A program made the translations under genes and the position numbers. 64,000 nucleotides of DNA. It comes from Candidatus Pantoea formicae. Lineage in GTDB: Bacteria; Pseudomonadota; Gammaproteobacteria; Enterobacterales; Enterobacteriaceae. The stretch lies in contig NZ_VWXD01000018.1 in NCBI RefSeq assembly GCF_011752625.1, forward strand, positions 1 through 64,000. Reading direction: 5' to 3'. This document shows, piece after piece, positions 27,367-36,019 of the stretch. Numbering within the stretch: position 1 is the stretch's first letter; the number at the start of each line of letters is the position of its first letter. The notes under the pieces are model-generated. The model was not told where the DNA came from, ran no database searches, and saw only the letters and a list, made by a program, of their open reading frames with translations.

Positions 27367-27882
27367 TTATTTCGCCTGATGCAACGTCACGGCATGGCGT
27401 TCGCGGCTGGCGTAACGAAACTCAGCGATCGTCGTGAAGGCATCCGGGGAAACGTTCAGATCGTCATGCCGTTGCGGACTGCCCGGGACAAGGGATTCCT
27501 GTGAGAAGATAAACAGGCTGACGCCCTGCTCCCGGAGTTCGCGGAGCAGCGTGCTGAACGCGTGGCTGGCATGCTGCGGAAAAAAGCCATCGAGGATGAG
27601 GACCTTCTTTCTGCTGGCGGCCAGCCGCGCGATGATGTCTGCCTGCTCCGCTTTAAACGCCTCCGGCGACAGCAACTCATAGCTGAAAAAATCAGCCTTA
27701 AGCTGTGTGGCCACACAGCGTGCAACGGTCGTCTTGTCGGTGCCGGTCTCGCCCTGCACGTAAACGTGCCCTTTCCGCTTGCGCCAGAGTCTGGCCAGCA
27801 CGCTTGTGTGTTCTTCCACGCTCAGCTGAAGCATTTTTTCCGTGGTCAGTGTGAAAACAGGGGTATGCATGTTGTTTTCCAT
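27367..27882 (-). CDS. AAA+-like protein with altered P-loop, in trbF position
   Basis: A 171-residue soluble protein. HVYVQGETGTDKTTVARCVA is a P-loop in form, but the usual Gly before Lys is Asp. KVLILDGF resembles Walker B and VSLFIFSQES a sensor-1 strand as in Hda/DnaA-type proteins. It lies between traH and a small membrane gene, where F has trbJ/trbF, yet resembles neither. It may be a degenerate ATPase with a regulatory or structural role in transfer. Confidence 0.6.
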   Translation of the reverse strand: MENNMHTPVFTLTTEKMLQLSVEEHTSVLARLWRKRKGHVYVQGETGTDKTTVARCVATQLKADFFSYELLSPEAFKAEQADIIARLAASRKKVLILDGFFPQHASHAFSTLLRELREQGVSLFIFSQESLVPGSPQRHDDLNVSPDAFTTIAEFRYASRERHAVTLHQAK

Positions 27883-27893
27883 TTCAGTCCGTC

Positions 27894-28196
27894 TCAGTGG
27901 GGGTGCGTGTTGCCGGGGTGGTAAGGGCCGCGTTCAGCCATAAATCCGTGCCGGCGCAGCGTGATGCTCACCAGCGCGCCGCAGCCAAAGCCGCCGGCCA
28001 GGGCAAACAGAAACAGCAGCGGGTAAAGCTGCAGCCCGCTCAGCAGCAGCGCGTCGGTGCCGTAAGCGATGCCTGCTGGCAGGCGCGTCAGGTCGCAGGC
28101 AAGCCAGGCGTAAATCCCTGCCGCCGCCAGCATCGAGGCGCAGACGAGCAGAAGCGCCGTCTCGGTTCGCGAGAGCGTTAAAGGGTGTTCCGTCAT
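27894..28196 (-). CDS. Small membrane protein in trbJ/trbF position
   Basis: A 100-residue protein with two membrane helices (ALLLVCASMLAAAGIYAWLAC and LQLYPLLFLFALAGGFGCGALVSI) and a His-rich tail (HPGNTHPH). GGAAAAAATC precedes its ATG. The location between trbB and traH corresponds to F trbJ/trbF. No sequence match is claimed. Confidence 0.6.
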   Translation of the reverse strand: MTEHPLTLSRTETALLLVCASMLAAAGIYAWLACDLTRLPAGIAYGTDALLLSGLQLYPLLFLFALAGGFGCGALVSITLRRHGFMAERGPYHPGNTHPH

Positions 28197-28228
28197 GATT
28201 TTTTCCGTATGCGGCAGGGCCGCGTGTG

Positions 28229-28852
28229 TTACTGCGGGGTCAGTGAGGCACTGCTCGGTACCGGCCCCAGCGTGTCGGGCGGCAGGTGGTCAATGTCGGC
28301 CTCGATCATCTGCGCGAGACGCTGACTGAGGGTGCCCATGTCGGTATCGCCCTGATAGAGCGGGTAGGCCATGTTAGTGTTAACGTTGACCATAAAGGTC
28401 GTCGGCGTCGCGATAGGCAGCCCGTTACCGAAGAACGTCAGAATCTCACCGGCGATCGGCTCGCTCGGCCCGGCCTTGCGCGGGATAAGCGCCACCGGGA
28501 AGGACGTGTCGCCGTAGCCGTCCAGCGTGTACGGATACACCTTCACGCCCGCTTCATCGGCCCACGCCCTGAGCTTCGGATCGAACTTCGCGCTGTACTG
28601 GCAGCCGCGCTGCATAAACACCACCACCGCATAGTCGTTGAGATCCACGCGCCGCCCGTCGGTCAGCGTCATCAGGTTCGGCGGCCTGGCAGGCGCGGTG
28701 CGCACCGGTGCGGCACCGGGCAGGCCGAAGTCGGGCAGCTGCGCGCCCTGCCGCCCCTTTGCCTGCTCCAGCGCCGCGATGTCATCGGCCACGGAGGCCT
28801 GTGCCAGCACCGGCAGCAGCAGCGCAGCCGCCAGCAGAACCTTAAGCCTCAT
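28229..28852 (-). CDS. trbB: TrbB, thioredoxin-fold protein with a CxxS site
   Basis: A 207-residue exported protein. After a signal peptide it has a proline-rich linker, then DGRRVDLNDYAVVVFMQRGCQYSAKFDP, YPYTLDGYGDTSFP and PTTFMVNVNT, matching the layout of F TrbB, a DsbC-like isomerase. The active site here is CQYS, not CxxC, so the second thiol is lost. That favours a monothiol isomerase, chaperone or inactive form. The DsbA-like gene after traI could supply oxidase activity. Confidence 0.88.
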   Translation of the reverse strand: MRLKVLLAAALLLPVLAQASVADDIAALEQAKGRQGAQLPDFGLPGAAPVRTAPARPPNLMTLTDGRRVDLNDYAVVVFMQRGCQYSAKFDPKLRAWADEAGVKVYPYTLDGYGDTSFPVALIPRKAGPSEPIAGEILTFFGNGLPIATPTTFMVNVNTNMAYPLYQGDTDMGTLSQRLAQMIEADIDHLPPDTLGPVPSSASLTPQ

Positions 28853-29054
28853 GATGACCTCCGGGTCCGCGGCGCGCGCGGCGGTGCGCCAGGACTTCCG
28901 TGAAAATGCCCAGCGCCATCAGGGCAAAACACGCCACCGACACGACAATCAGCACGTCGTACGTCAGGCTTACTGAGTACGCCAGCAGCTGGCGCAGGCA
29001 GTTGAGGATGATGCCCGTCATAAAGAACATAATGATGAGGTGTAGCCGGTTCAT
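28842..29054 (-). CDS. TraQ-position small membrane protein (candidate pilin chaperone)
   Basis: A 70-residue protein with two membrane helices and a basic C-terminal tail (HRRARRGPGGHHEA), directly upstream of trbB where F has traQ. F TraQ (94 residues) inserts propilin in the inner membrane. Topology and position fit, but sequence similarity is not evident. Overlaps trbB by 11 bases. Confidence 0.5.
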   Translation of the reverse strand: MNRLHLIIMFFMTGIILNCLRQLLAYSVSLTYDVLIVVSVACFALMALGIFTEVLAHRRARRGPGGHHEA

Positions 29055-29464
29055 ACGATTTCTCCATTTTTACGGCGCCGAAGAGCCCACATCGCCAGGC
29101 TTACGGTGAAAGAAAGCAGCACGCCGCACTCATACAGGGACCGCAGGGTGCCGTCAGTCCGCGCCGCCCACGCCTCTGCGCTGAGCAGTGACTTAATGCA
29201 GGGCGCAGGCGCACTCTGATGAAGGGTAGTCGCGGGCGGGGTCTGCGAAGCGCAGTCCCACACCTGCCCCGCTGGCGCGTTGCGTACCAGATTTTCAGCG
29301 GCGTAAAGAAGCATCCTGCCGGCGCCGCCCGCATTGTGTGACATCAGTAAAAACAGCAGAAAGAACAGCAGCGCCGGGTGGATAACCAGCGTCTGCAGCA
29401 GCAGGTTCGACAGGCCCCGGGCAGCGCGCAGCCGCCCGTGGCAGACGGGTGAAAATGTCAGCAT
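29051..29464 (-). CDS. Membrane protein in trbA position
   Basis: A 137-residue protein with an N-terminal membrane segment (ALLFFLLFLLMSH) and a C-terminal one (CGVLLSFTVSLAMWALRRR). Between them lies a periplasmic loop with cysteines. It sits between traF and the traQ-like gene, as trbA does in F. Function unknown. Confidence 0.55.
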   Translation of the reverse strand: MLTFSPVCHGRLRAARGLSNLLLQTLVIHPALLFFLLFLLMSHNAGGAGRMLLYAAENLVRNAPAGQVWDCASQTPPATTLHQSAPAPCIKSLLSAEAWAARTDGTLRSLYECGVLLSFTVSLAMWALRRRKNGEIV

Positions 29465-29474
29465 CTTTCAGTCC

Positions 29475-30272
29475 TCAGAAGTTAGGTTTAAAGCCGGTGG
29501 CCACGTTGAGAAAGCGCTTCGCCAGGTCGTCCTGCGTCATGAAACCGTAGGCGAGCGGGCGGAAGCTTTTTGACTTCGGATCAACCAGGAACAGCGCCGG
29601 GAAGTGGGTGATGCCCATGCGCGCGCTCTGCCCGGCATCCTGCCGGCTGTCGGGCACCTGCGGAGATACCGTGCCGTCCACGCTCACCGGTATCAGAGAA
29701 ACGTGGCGCAGGCGGGCAAAGTCCGCCACCACACCGGCCATCTGCGCGTCTATCGGCTCGCCGCCCCGGTAGAAGTAAAACAGACCGTACTGCCCGGAAA
29801 GCTGGCTGATAGCCTGCGCCTGCTCGGCCTGGTCACGGGCCTGCTGCAGCGGCGCGGTGCTGTTGTAGTGCGGGTGTTCGAGGTTGTAGTCGAGGTCCGG
29901 ATGGTCAAGCTGCGCCACCGCGAAGGACTGGCTGAACATCGAGGCCCGGTCTGTCCAGAACTTTTGCCAGCGCAGGAAGGTGGCCGTGTTCTCCGCTGAC
30001 GGGTGCAGGATGGCGTTGTTCAGCGCCTCCTTCGTGTAGCCTTTCAGCACGTCAGCCTGCTCCGAGGGCGACAGCCGGCTGAAGTCCGGCACCTGTGGCG
30101 CGGGCTGTGGCTTAGGCGCGGGCGGGTCCGGCTTTTTCTTCGGTTCGTTGTACCAGTGCCAGCCGGTGAAAGGGTCGGCCGGCGTCACCACGGCGTCGGC
30201 GGGCGGCGCGTCGTCCGCCACGGCCTGGCAGGTGGCCGCCATCAGCAGGCAGGCCAGCAGCGTCTGCTTCAT
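29475..30272 (-). CDS. traF: TraF, pilus assembly thioredoxin-fold protein
   Basis: A 265-residue exported protein (F TraF 247). A signal peptide is followed by a Pro/Lys-rich stretch (EPKKKPDPPAPKPQPAP) and GWHWYNE at the N-terminal side. The C-terminal thioredoxin-like fold (YGLFYFYRGGEPID, GITHFPALFLVDP) lacks a CxxC, as in F. It is a periplasmic component of the F-type secretion channel, and its start overlaps the traN stop (TAATGA). Confidence 0.95.
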   Translation of the reverse strand: MKQTLLACLLMAATCQAVADDAPPADAVVTPADPFTGWHWYNEPKKKPDPPAPKPQPAPQVPDFSRLSPSEQADVLKGYTKEALNNAILHPSAENTATFLRWQKFWTDRASMFSQSFAVAQLDHPDLDYNLEHPHYNSTAPLQQARDQAEQAQAISQLSGQYGLFYFYRGGEPIDAQMAGVVADFARLRHVSLIPVSVDGTVSPQVPDSRQDAGQSARMGITHFPALFLVDPKSKSFRPLAYGFMTQDDLAKRFLNVATGFKPNF

Positions 30273-32173
30273 TATTTTCCTCCCGTCTGGGCTTTGACCT
30301 GCGCGGCAATGCGATCCTTCGCCTGCTGTACCATGGTGGCGGAGTCAGGGATTTTCTGGTTGGCCATGAGGTCGCTGTAGAAGTCCTGGAAGTTAATCAG
30401 GTCGAAGTTGATGGCCTGCAGCTCCGGCACCGTGATGCCCCGGCAGTCGGGCGAGTCGCCGCTGCCAAAGCTCACGTGCAGCTGGTCGCGGCGGCCCTGC
30501 TCCTGAATAATGCGGGCCAGCTTGCCGCCGAACACGCAGTAAGCCTGCTTTTTCTGCACGCACACCCCGAGCACCGAGCGGTTACAGGCTTCGCCGACCA
30601 GCACGGTGACCTTTTTGGCCTTCGCCTTGCCGATGGCCATCTCGTCGCTGTTACAGTTGGCGAGCCCCGCGCTGTTGCCCCAGCCGGAATCCACGCAGCA
30701 GTTGGAGAATCCGGCCATCGCCTTGCGGCAGTAAAGCGCCTGCCCGGTAAATGCCTTAACGTTCACCTGGTCGGCCTTCACGTCTTCGCCGGCCGAGGCC
30801 AGTCCGGCGAGCTTCGCCACCGCCGTATCAAAGCCGCTGTCGCCGGCGCCGTTCGTTTCATCACAACTGCCGGACTTACACAGGTAATCGCCCGCGCACA
30901 TCTGGCCGCTGGAGGTATACGTTTTCTGGCAGTTATAGGTCACGGATTCATGAGAACAGTAGTTCCCGTCATAGGCCGAACAGCTTTTACCGGTCTGGGT
31001 GCAGGCCGCATCTGACATCAGTGACTGGCAGGTTCCGTTGCTGACGTATGAGGTATTCACGTAATTATCCTGGTAGGCCCAGCAGCTGGCACTCAGCGAG
31101 TAGACCTCACCATTAATGGTCTGAGAATGCGTCCCCTCTCCTTCAGTACAGGTAGTGCTTACCTGCTGGCCGGAGCCTGCCCCGTTCGGGCAGCTGGTCG
31201 TCCACGTCTGATAAGGCACTTTTGTGAGGACATTAGCAGTGACGTTCAGCACCACCGTTGCGTTACCTGAGTTAAGCGTGCCGCTGGCAGGGGAAGAAAC
31301 GGTCCAGTCATCGCCGTGCCCGTGCATAAACTGATACGTAAAGAAACCGTAGTTTATGACGGAGGGGAGCGCCTGCCCCTGGCTTACGGCCAGTGAAAGC
31401 CCGCTCAGCGTGACGGAGAATGACGCCGTTCCGTCTTTAAATTTTTGCGGCATTGTGGTGACGGTGAGCGGCCAGCTCTTCCCCAGAAATGACACGGTGG
31501 GCGTTTTGAATCCCGCACAGCTCTCTGCGCTGGTGTTGTCACACATTCTTTGCGGAAGAATAATGTCCGTGATGGTCAGGCTCGCCGCGTTAACCGGGCC
31601 CGTGTTCTGGACAACGTAGCTGAAACTCATGCTGCCGCTGCCTCTTTCTTCAGTATCCTTCACCGTCATCTGCTCGTTCAGAGCGATGGCAGCCGTACGT
31701 GAACAGGCGCTGAACGCGTTCACATCGCGATCGCACTGGTAGTTCTCGAAGGTGGTTTTAGAGACCGAGACTTCACTGCACTGGCTGCCCGTGCCGTCCA
31801 GCACAGATCCGGCATTCGCCTCAGCCTCTTTCCCGATGGTGATAAACGGGGCGTCCGGATCGATGGCGACCGGCGGATTATTGGTTCCGGAGTCAATCGC
31901 GGCCTGACCTGCCTCACTGCCGCTGAGTCCGCTCTGACCTGCGCCGGACAGACCGCCGTCGCCTCCCGTCACGCCACCGTAGTAGCTGCTCTGCGAGGCG
32001 CCCGACGTGTAGCCCGGAATAACGGACGACGGGTCGGTATGTTTCGCCGCCGCCGTTCCCTGACCCTTGCTGCTGCCCGCAAGGCTCGCGCCGGCGCTGT
32101 AAGCATCGCTGGCCGCATCGGCGTGAGCGGGCTGCACCACGAGGAGCGTCAGAAATGGGATAAGCCACTTCAT
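30272..32173 (-). CDS. traN: TraN, outer-membrane mating-pair adhesin
   Basis: A 633-residue cysteine-rich exported protein (F TraN 602). It has a signal peptide, more than twenty cysteines, and the conserved C-terminal block FSNCCVDSGWG, GKAKAKKVTVLVGEACNRSVLGVC in outline. TraN contacts recipient outer-membrane proteins, and the variable middle part (here roughly residues 150-360) sets specificity in F-like plasmids. That segment is less GC-rich than the flanks, which would fit exchange. Confidence 0.95.
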   Translation of the reverse strand: MKWLIPFLTLLVVQPAHADAASDAYSAGASLAGSSKGQGTAAAKHTDPSSVIPGYTSGASQSSYYGGVTGGDGGLSGAGQSGLSGSEAGQAAIDSGTNNPPVAIDPDAPFITIGKEAEANAGSVLDGTGSQCSEVSVSKTTFENYQCDRDVNAFSACSRTAAIALNEQMTVKDTEERGSGSMSFSYVVQNTGPVNAASLTITDIILPQRMCDNTSAESCAGFKTPTVSFLGKSWPLTVTTMPQKFKDGTASFSVTLSGLSLAVSQGQALPSVINYGFFTYQFMHGHGDDWTVSSPASGTLNSGNATVVLNVTANVLTKVPYQTWTTSCPNGAGSGQQVSTTCTEGEGTHSQTINGEVYSLSASCWAYQDNYVNTSYVSNGTCQSLMSDAACTQTGKSCSAYDGNYCSHESVTYNCQKTYTSSGQMCAGDYLCKSGSCDETNGAGDSGFDTAVAKLAGLASAGEDVKADQVNVKAFTGQALYCRKAMAGFSNCCVDSGWGNSAGLANCNSDEMAIGKAKAKKVTVLVGEACNRSVLGVCVQKKQAYCVFGGKLARIIQEQGRRDQLHVSFGSGDSPDCRGITVPELQAINFDLINFQDFYSDLMANQKIPDSATMVQQAKDRIAAQVKAQTGGK

Positions 32174-32796
32174 CGCCCACCCTCCGCGCCCTGCAGCATC
32201 TGCGCGGCCGTTCCGGCGCAGTCGCCGCGCTGCTTCACCTCTTCGAGCGCCTGCTGCACCGGCAGGCTGCCGTATAGCACGTCAAACTTCCCGCCGCAGG
32301 TCACGACCAGCGCGGGCACGGCCCTGATGCCGTACTGCTGGTACAGGGTGGGGTCAATCTGCACGCCCGCCTGTCTGTCTTTTTTAGAGAGCTCAAACAT
32401 CTTTTCCGCGGTCTGGCGGAAATCATTGTTCAGCAGGCCGCGCAGCGTGGCCGGAATGCCGAAGCGGCGCGCGTCCGCGAGCATCGGCAACAGCCCCTCT
32501 TCCGGAATGCCCAGGCTCACGAAGTAGACCGCGCGCGGCGCCGGTCGGCTCGCGCTGTTCTGATCTGCCTGCGCGGCGGCAATCTCATTCTGCATCTGCG
32601 CCATCCGCCCCTGCTGCGCGTCGGGCAGGGTGATGTTCGTGCCCTGCAGCTGGCTTTTGAACAGCTCCAGCTCGCGCTGCTGCTGCTTCATGTACGTCAT
32701 GTCGCTGCCGGAAATCACGGTCTGCTCTGCCGCCTGCGCGGATGCGCAGAGCAGCGCGGCGCTGAGGGCCAGCGCCGTAGTCAGTGGAGTATTCAT
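32170..32796 (-). CDS. trbC: TrbC, periplasmic pilus assembly protein
   Basis: A 208-residue protein with a signal peptide, matching F TrbC (212) in size and gene order (traU-trbC-traN). The C-terminal part contains YFVSLGIPEEGLLPML, FGIPATLRGL and a late VVTCGGKFDVLYG segment resembling a thioredoxin-like fold. F TrbC is needed for pilus assembly and interacts with TraW. Overlaps traN by four bases. Confidence 0.93.
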   Translation of the reverse strand: MNTPLTTALALSAALLCASAQAAEQTVISGSDMTYMKQQQRELELFKSQLQGTNITLPDAQQGRMAQMQNEIAAAQADQNSASRPAPRAVYFVSLGIPEEGLLPMLADARRFGIPATLRGLLNNDFRQTAEKMFELSKKDRQAGVQIDPTLYQQYGIRAVPALVVTCGGKFDVLYGSLPVQQALEEVKQRGDCAGTAAQMLQGAEGGR

Positions 32797-32805
32797 GCTC
32801 AGTCC

Positions 32806-33798
32806 TTACAGGTAAACGCAGTTGCGCTTGCGCCACATCAGGTAGCCGAAGTTCTTCTTCGACGACGGGGAGTTGTGCACCGATCCCCACAGCTGCGTGG
32901 TGGTGCCGAACGGGTGACAGTCCGAGGGTTCGGGATACATGTTCACCATCTGATAACGCCAGCGGGACTTGGGGATGATCGGGGACGGATATTCGTAGCA
33001 CACGGCCACGTCCGCCCCGACCGTCTCCATCACCAGTCCCTCCCGGTGCAGCTTGAAGGCCATGCGCTCGCTGACCAGAAGCGAGGCCTCCAGCGGGGAA
33101 AACTCGTTGCTGGTATACCCCGTGAACGGGTACATCGAACCCTGCGCGCCGGCGCACCAGAACAGCGGGTCAAGCGGCACGCCTGCAGTGGAGGCGATGG
33201 AGTCCGCCGCACACGCACCCTGCGCCAGCAGGTTGCTGAACAGCGCCACCTCGGGGTTTAAAATCATCGAGAGCGTACTGTCGTTCCAGAGCGGGTCCAC
33301 CTCGGAGAGGTAGGCAATGTCCATGTCGCCGGTCTGCATGCAGCCCGTGCTGGTGATGATGTTGAGCCAGAAAATCAGCGGATATTTGTACCAGTGGACG
33401 TGATAGAAGCTGCCGGGCGTCGGCGCGTCGCTCTGCCCCCCGCGCCCGGTGCCGGTGCGCCCGAGGTCAATTTTAAACCCGCCCATGTTCACCATCACGC
33501 CCGGCTCGCGGGTCACGTCGGTGAGCGCCAGCGGCTCCCAGAAGCCGATGGCCAGCCCCAGCCGGTAAAGAATACCGTAGGGGCAAAGCTGAATGGGTGA
33601 AGCCGGATTAGGCGTATCCGGGTGCGCGCCGGAAGCAAGCTGAATGCTGCCGAGCGACATGGGAAACAGGCACTTCCAGCACACGTCGGTGATGGGGTTC
33701 ACCCAGCGGCCGTCGCCGGCGTTGCTGGTCGCCGCCATTACCGGCTTTGCCATGATGCCCGCCGTCAGCAGGCACACTATCAGGAGAAAGCGCCTCAT
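32806..33798 (-). CDS. traU: TraU, periplasmic mating-pair formation protein
   Basis: A 330-residue exported protein, the same length as F TraU. Start at 33798 (MRRFLLIVCLLTAGIMAKPVMA) gives a clean signal peptide. Conserved parts are NPITDVCWKCLFP, QLCPYG, STGCMQTGDMD and VAVCYEYPSPI, including ten cysteines. TraU stabilises mating pairs and aids DNA transfer. The open frame continues to 33909 without signal sequence, so that start is not preferred. Confidence 0.96.
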   Translation of the reverse strand: MRRFLLIVCLLTAGIMAKPVMAATSNAGDGRWVNPITDVCWKCLFPMSLGSIQLASGAHPDTPNPASPIQLCPYGILYRLGLAIGFWEPLALTDVTREPGVMVNMGGFKIDLGRTGTGRGGQSDAPTPGSFYHVHWYKYPLIFWLNIITSTGCMQTGDMDIAYLSEVDPLWNDSTLSMILNPEVALFSNLLAQGACAADSIASTAGVPLDPLFWCAGAQGSMYPFTGYTSNEFSPLEASLLVSERMAFKLHREGLVMETVGADVAVCYEYPSPIIPKSRWRYQMVNMYPEPSDCHPFGTTTQLWGSVHNSPSSKKNFGYLMWRKRNCVYL

Positions 33799-34136
33799 GC
33801 GTCCGGCTCCTGTGCATCGGGTCTGAGCCAGACGCACACCGGGCCGTCGTCCGTGTCGTGGATGCTGCCGGTAAACCAGCCCTCGCCCGCCGGGCCCGAA
33901 GGCTGCCACGCGCTGCAGTTGCCGGTGTTCCGGTAGTCCGACATCATCCAGTCCGGGACATCGTTTTCCATCCAGGTGGTCGCCGCGAGGAGATGACGGG
34001 TTTTAAGCCAGGCCTCAAACTCGCCGGGCTGTGGGTATTCATTGCCGTCTGCCGGCATAAAAAAGGCCGGATGCGTCCAGCCGCCCCAGCGATCGCGCAC
34101 GACCGGCTGAGCCGATATTTCAGCGGGGTGTGTCAT
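33795..34136 (-). CDS. Hypothetical protein overlapping traU
   Basis: A 113-residue acidic, Trp-rich soluble protein without signal peptide (DRWGGWTHPAFFMP, DVPDWMMSDYRNTGN). It overlaps the traU start by four bases, so it is co-translated with it. F has nothing here; it is the last gene of a five-gene insertion between traW and traU. No family recognised. Confidence 0.65.
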   Translation of the reverse strand: MTHPAEISAQPVVRDRWGGWTHPAFFMPADGNEYPQPGEFEAWLKTRHLLAATTWMENDVPDWMMSDYRNTGNCSAWQPSGPAGEGWFTGSIHDTDDGPVCVWLRPDAQEPDA

Positions 34137-34207
34137 AAGAGGAAATTCCGTGGTTGCGGCAGCGGGGCTGCCGGGGTCAGACGTTAGTCAGGCCTGCCTG
34201 CGGGGGG

Positions 34208-34251
34208 CAGGCTGAGGCGTACCGCAGCGCATGCGAGGAACGAACAGCCTG
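34208..34251. repeat. Copy 2 of a 43-base dispersed element
   Basis: Nearly identical to 10998-11040 apart from a short central difference. It lies in the 150-base gap between two genes of the traW-traU insert, so it is probably transcribed within the operon as a hairpin. Confidence 0.6.
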
Positions 34252-34285
34252 CGCAACGCGGGGAGGAAACGGGGACAGATAACGG

Positions 34286-34573
34286 TCAGTAATAAGGCGT
34301 CAGAAACGCCAGTGCGCAGGCGGATGCCAGGGTAACGATAACGGCCATAATGAATTCCAGCACCACGTTAACGCGATCTTTGCGCCACTGTGCGTGCCAG
34401 AAGGCTGCGTCTCCGTTCTGCATGGCCGCGTTGCGCCGCTCTTTACGGCGCAGACCGCGGAAATCCGCCACCGCACGCCACCACAGCGTGGCCACCACAA
34501 GGCCCAGCACGGCAAGCAGCATGCCGTGCGTCAACGTAAAACTCAGCTCCCGGTGCCAGTGTGTGTCCTGCAT
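34286..34573 (-). CDS. Small membrane protein of the traW-traU insert
   Basis: A 95-residue protein with two membrane helices (GMLLAVLGLVVATLWW and VLEFIMAVIVTLASACALAFL) separated by a basic loop (LRRKERRNAAM). It has a ribosome site in AGGATC. Function unknown; co-oriented with the surrounding transfer genes. Confidence 0.6.
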   Translation of the reverse strand: MQDTHWHRELSFTLTHGMLLAVLGLVVATLWWRAVADFRGLRRKERRNAAMQNGDAAFWHAQWRKDRVNVVLEFIMAVIVTLASACALAFLTPYY

Positions 34574-34614
34574 TTCGTGATCCTGCCTTATCAGACGATG
34601 CGCCAGTGCGTATG

Positions 34615-35310
34615 TTACCCGTTAGCAGTATCGCCTGCTGAAGATTCGGCAGGGAAGGTACGGAAGGCCCAGCCGCTGTCGTCAGCATGCGCCGCTCCGT
34701 CTGCGTCGCCTCTCTCCAGTCTGTCTGCCACCTCTGAAAGATACAGTGAAAGCATCTCTGCGGTGGCATGTCGGGTGCCCTGCAGCAGGATGGCCACGCG
34801 CACCTGGCTGTCGGGCATCAGGACGTATTTAAACCCGCGGCGCCACGCCCCGGGGCGGGTTTTACTGCCGTACTCATCCATAAACACGGACGGTTCCGTT
34901 TCGGTGATACGCGAAGCGATATGCCACATCAGGCCCGGCGCAATCCCCGCGTCAGCAAGGCAGCCACAGCTGAAATTCCCCGCGCCATGCATCAACAGTT
35001 CGCCGGACGCCGCCCGCAGCGCCGCCGGGATGCTGCTCGTGAGCGAGCCGGGCGGGCCGCACCACATCAGGCTTATCTGCGCCAGCGGCCAGGCGTGACG
35101 GAACCATCTGTCGGTAACGTTCAGGCGCTTCAGTAGCGCGTAATATTCCTGCTCTGCGTTTTCCATATCCCGCAGGCGGAGCGGCTGGTTTCTTTTACGT
35201 TCCTCCTCCTGCGCCTGCAGCCTCCGCTGATGATTGCTGTTGCCTAAATACATCAGCCAGCTCCACGCGAGGGCAATTAAGACGAAAACAAACATGCCGG
35301 TGTGCGTCAT
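34615..35310 (-). CDS. Membrane-anchored hypothetical protein of the traW-traU insert
   Basis: A 231-residue protein with one N-terminal membrane helix (MFVFVLIALAWSWLMYLG). A charged stretch (QAQEEERKRNQPLRLRDMENAEQEYY) and a globular domain of unknown family follow. AGGAG precedes its ATG. Like its upstream neighbour it is a single-pass protein, so the two may form a membrane complex. Confidence 0.6.
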   Translation of the reverse strand: MTHTGMFVFVLIALAWSWLMYLGNSNHQRRLQAQEEERKRNQPLRLRDMENAEQEYYALLKRLNVTDRWFRHAWPLAQISLMWCGPPGSLTSSIPAALRAASGELLMHGAGNFSCGCLADAGIAPGLMWHIASRITETEPSVFMDEYGSKTRPGAWRRGFKYVLMPDSQVRVAILLQGTRHATAEMLSLYLSEVADRLERGDADGAAHADDSGWAFRTFPAESSAGDTANG

Positions 35311-35320
35311 ATGCTGCTCC

Positions 35321-36019
35321 TCATTTATCTGTCGTATTGTCAGATGACTGACTCACCTCACGCCGGATAACATACCAGCCGGCCGCCTCTGCGCCGCGCT
35401 GACACCAGTCCGCCCAGCTGCCCGCGTAACCGTCTCTCGCCGCCTGCAGCAGCATATCTTCCAGATCGCCCTCACTCCGCTGCGGCGAAAGATGGCGTGA
35501 GCGCGCTTTTACAATCGCCGCACCTGCCATTGCACGGGTGTCGTGCGGTAACGCCACTTGTGCCCGTGCATCGGTGCCAAAGGTATACCATTCCGCCTCT
35601 ATGGCGGCCGCGAAGGCGGCCAGCAGCTGCTGCCAGTAGGCGGTTTCCTCATGCGCGAGTGCGCGTGCGGCCATTGCCGGACTGCCAAACGGTGCCGGTG
35701 CGGTAACCGACGTTCCGCGACGAACGCTGAACGCATCACCCCGCTCCGCCCGCTTTGCTGTGAACACCCGGCCCACACGAACTGTCATCACGGACAGCGC
35801 CAGCAGCAAAAGGAAGAGACCGGCCGCGGGCAGGTGCTCTGTCTGTTCACCGAGTGCACGGATACTCGCCGGCGAAAGCGAAATTTCTGCCCGGCACGCG
35901 GGCGGCGGTGCGGGCGCGATCAGAACCGGGTGCGCGGATGGCTCTGCGTCTGGCTGCCTGGAGGACACCTCAGAATACGTCCCGTCGATAACCAGGTGTG
36001 GCACCCGCTCATTCTGCAT
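35321..36019 (-). CDS. Single-pass membrane hypothetical protein of the traW-traU insert
   Basis: A 232-residue protein. An N-terminal ~70 residues with a Pro/Ala-rich part is followed by one membrane helix (LPAAGLFLLLLALSVMTV), a basic stop (RVFTAKRAERG) and an Ala-rich C-terminal domain. No family is recognised. The gene begins 11 bases inside the upstream ORF and ends 11 bases before the next gene starts. Confidence 0.6.
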   Translation of the reverse strand: MQNERVPHLVIDGTYSEVSSRQPDAEPSAHPVLIAPAPPPACRAEISLSPASIRALGEQTEHLPAAGLFLLLLALSVMTVRVGRVFTAKRAERGDAFSVRRGTSVTAPAPFGSPAMAARALAHEETAYWQQLLAAFAAAIEAEWYTFGTDARAQVALPHDTRAMAGAAIVKARSRHLSPQRSEGDLEDMLLQAARDGYAGSWADWCQRGAEAAGWYVIRREVSQSSDNTTDK

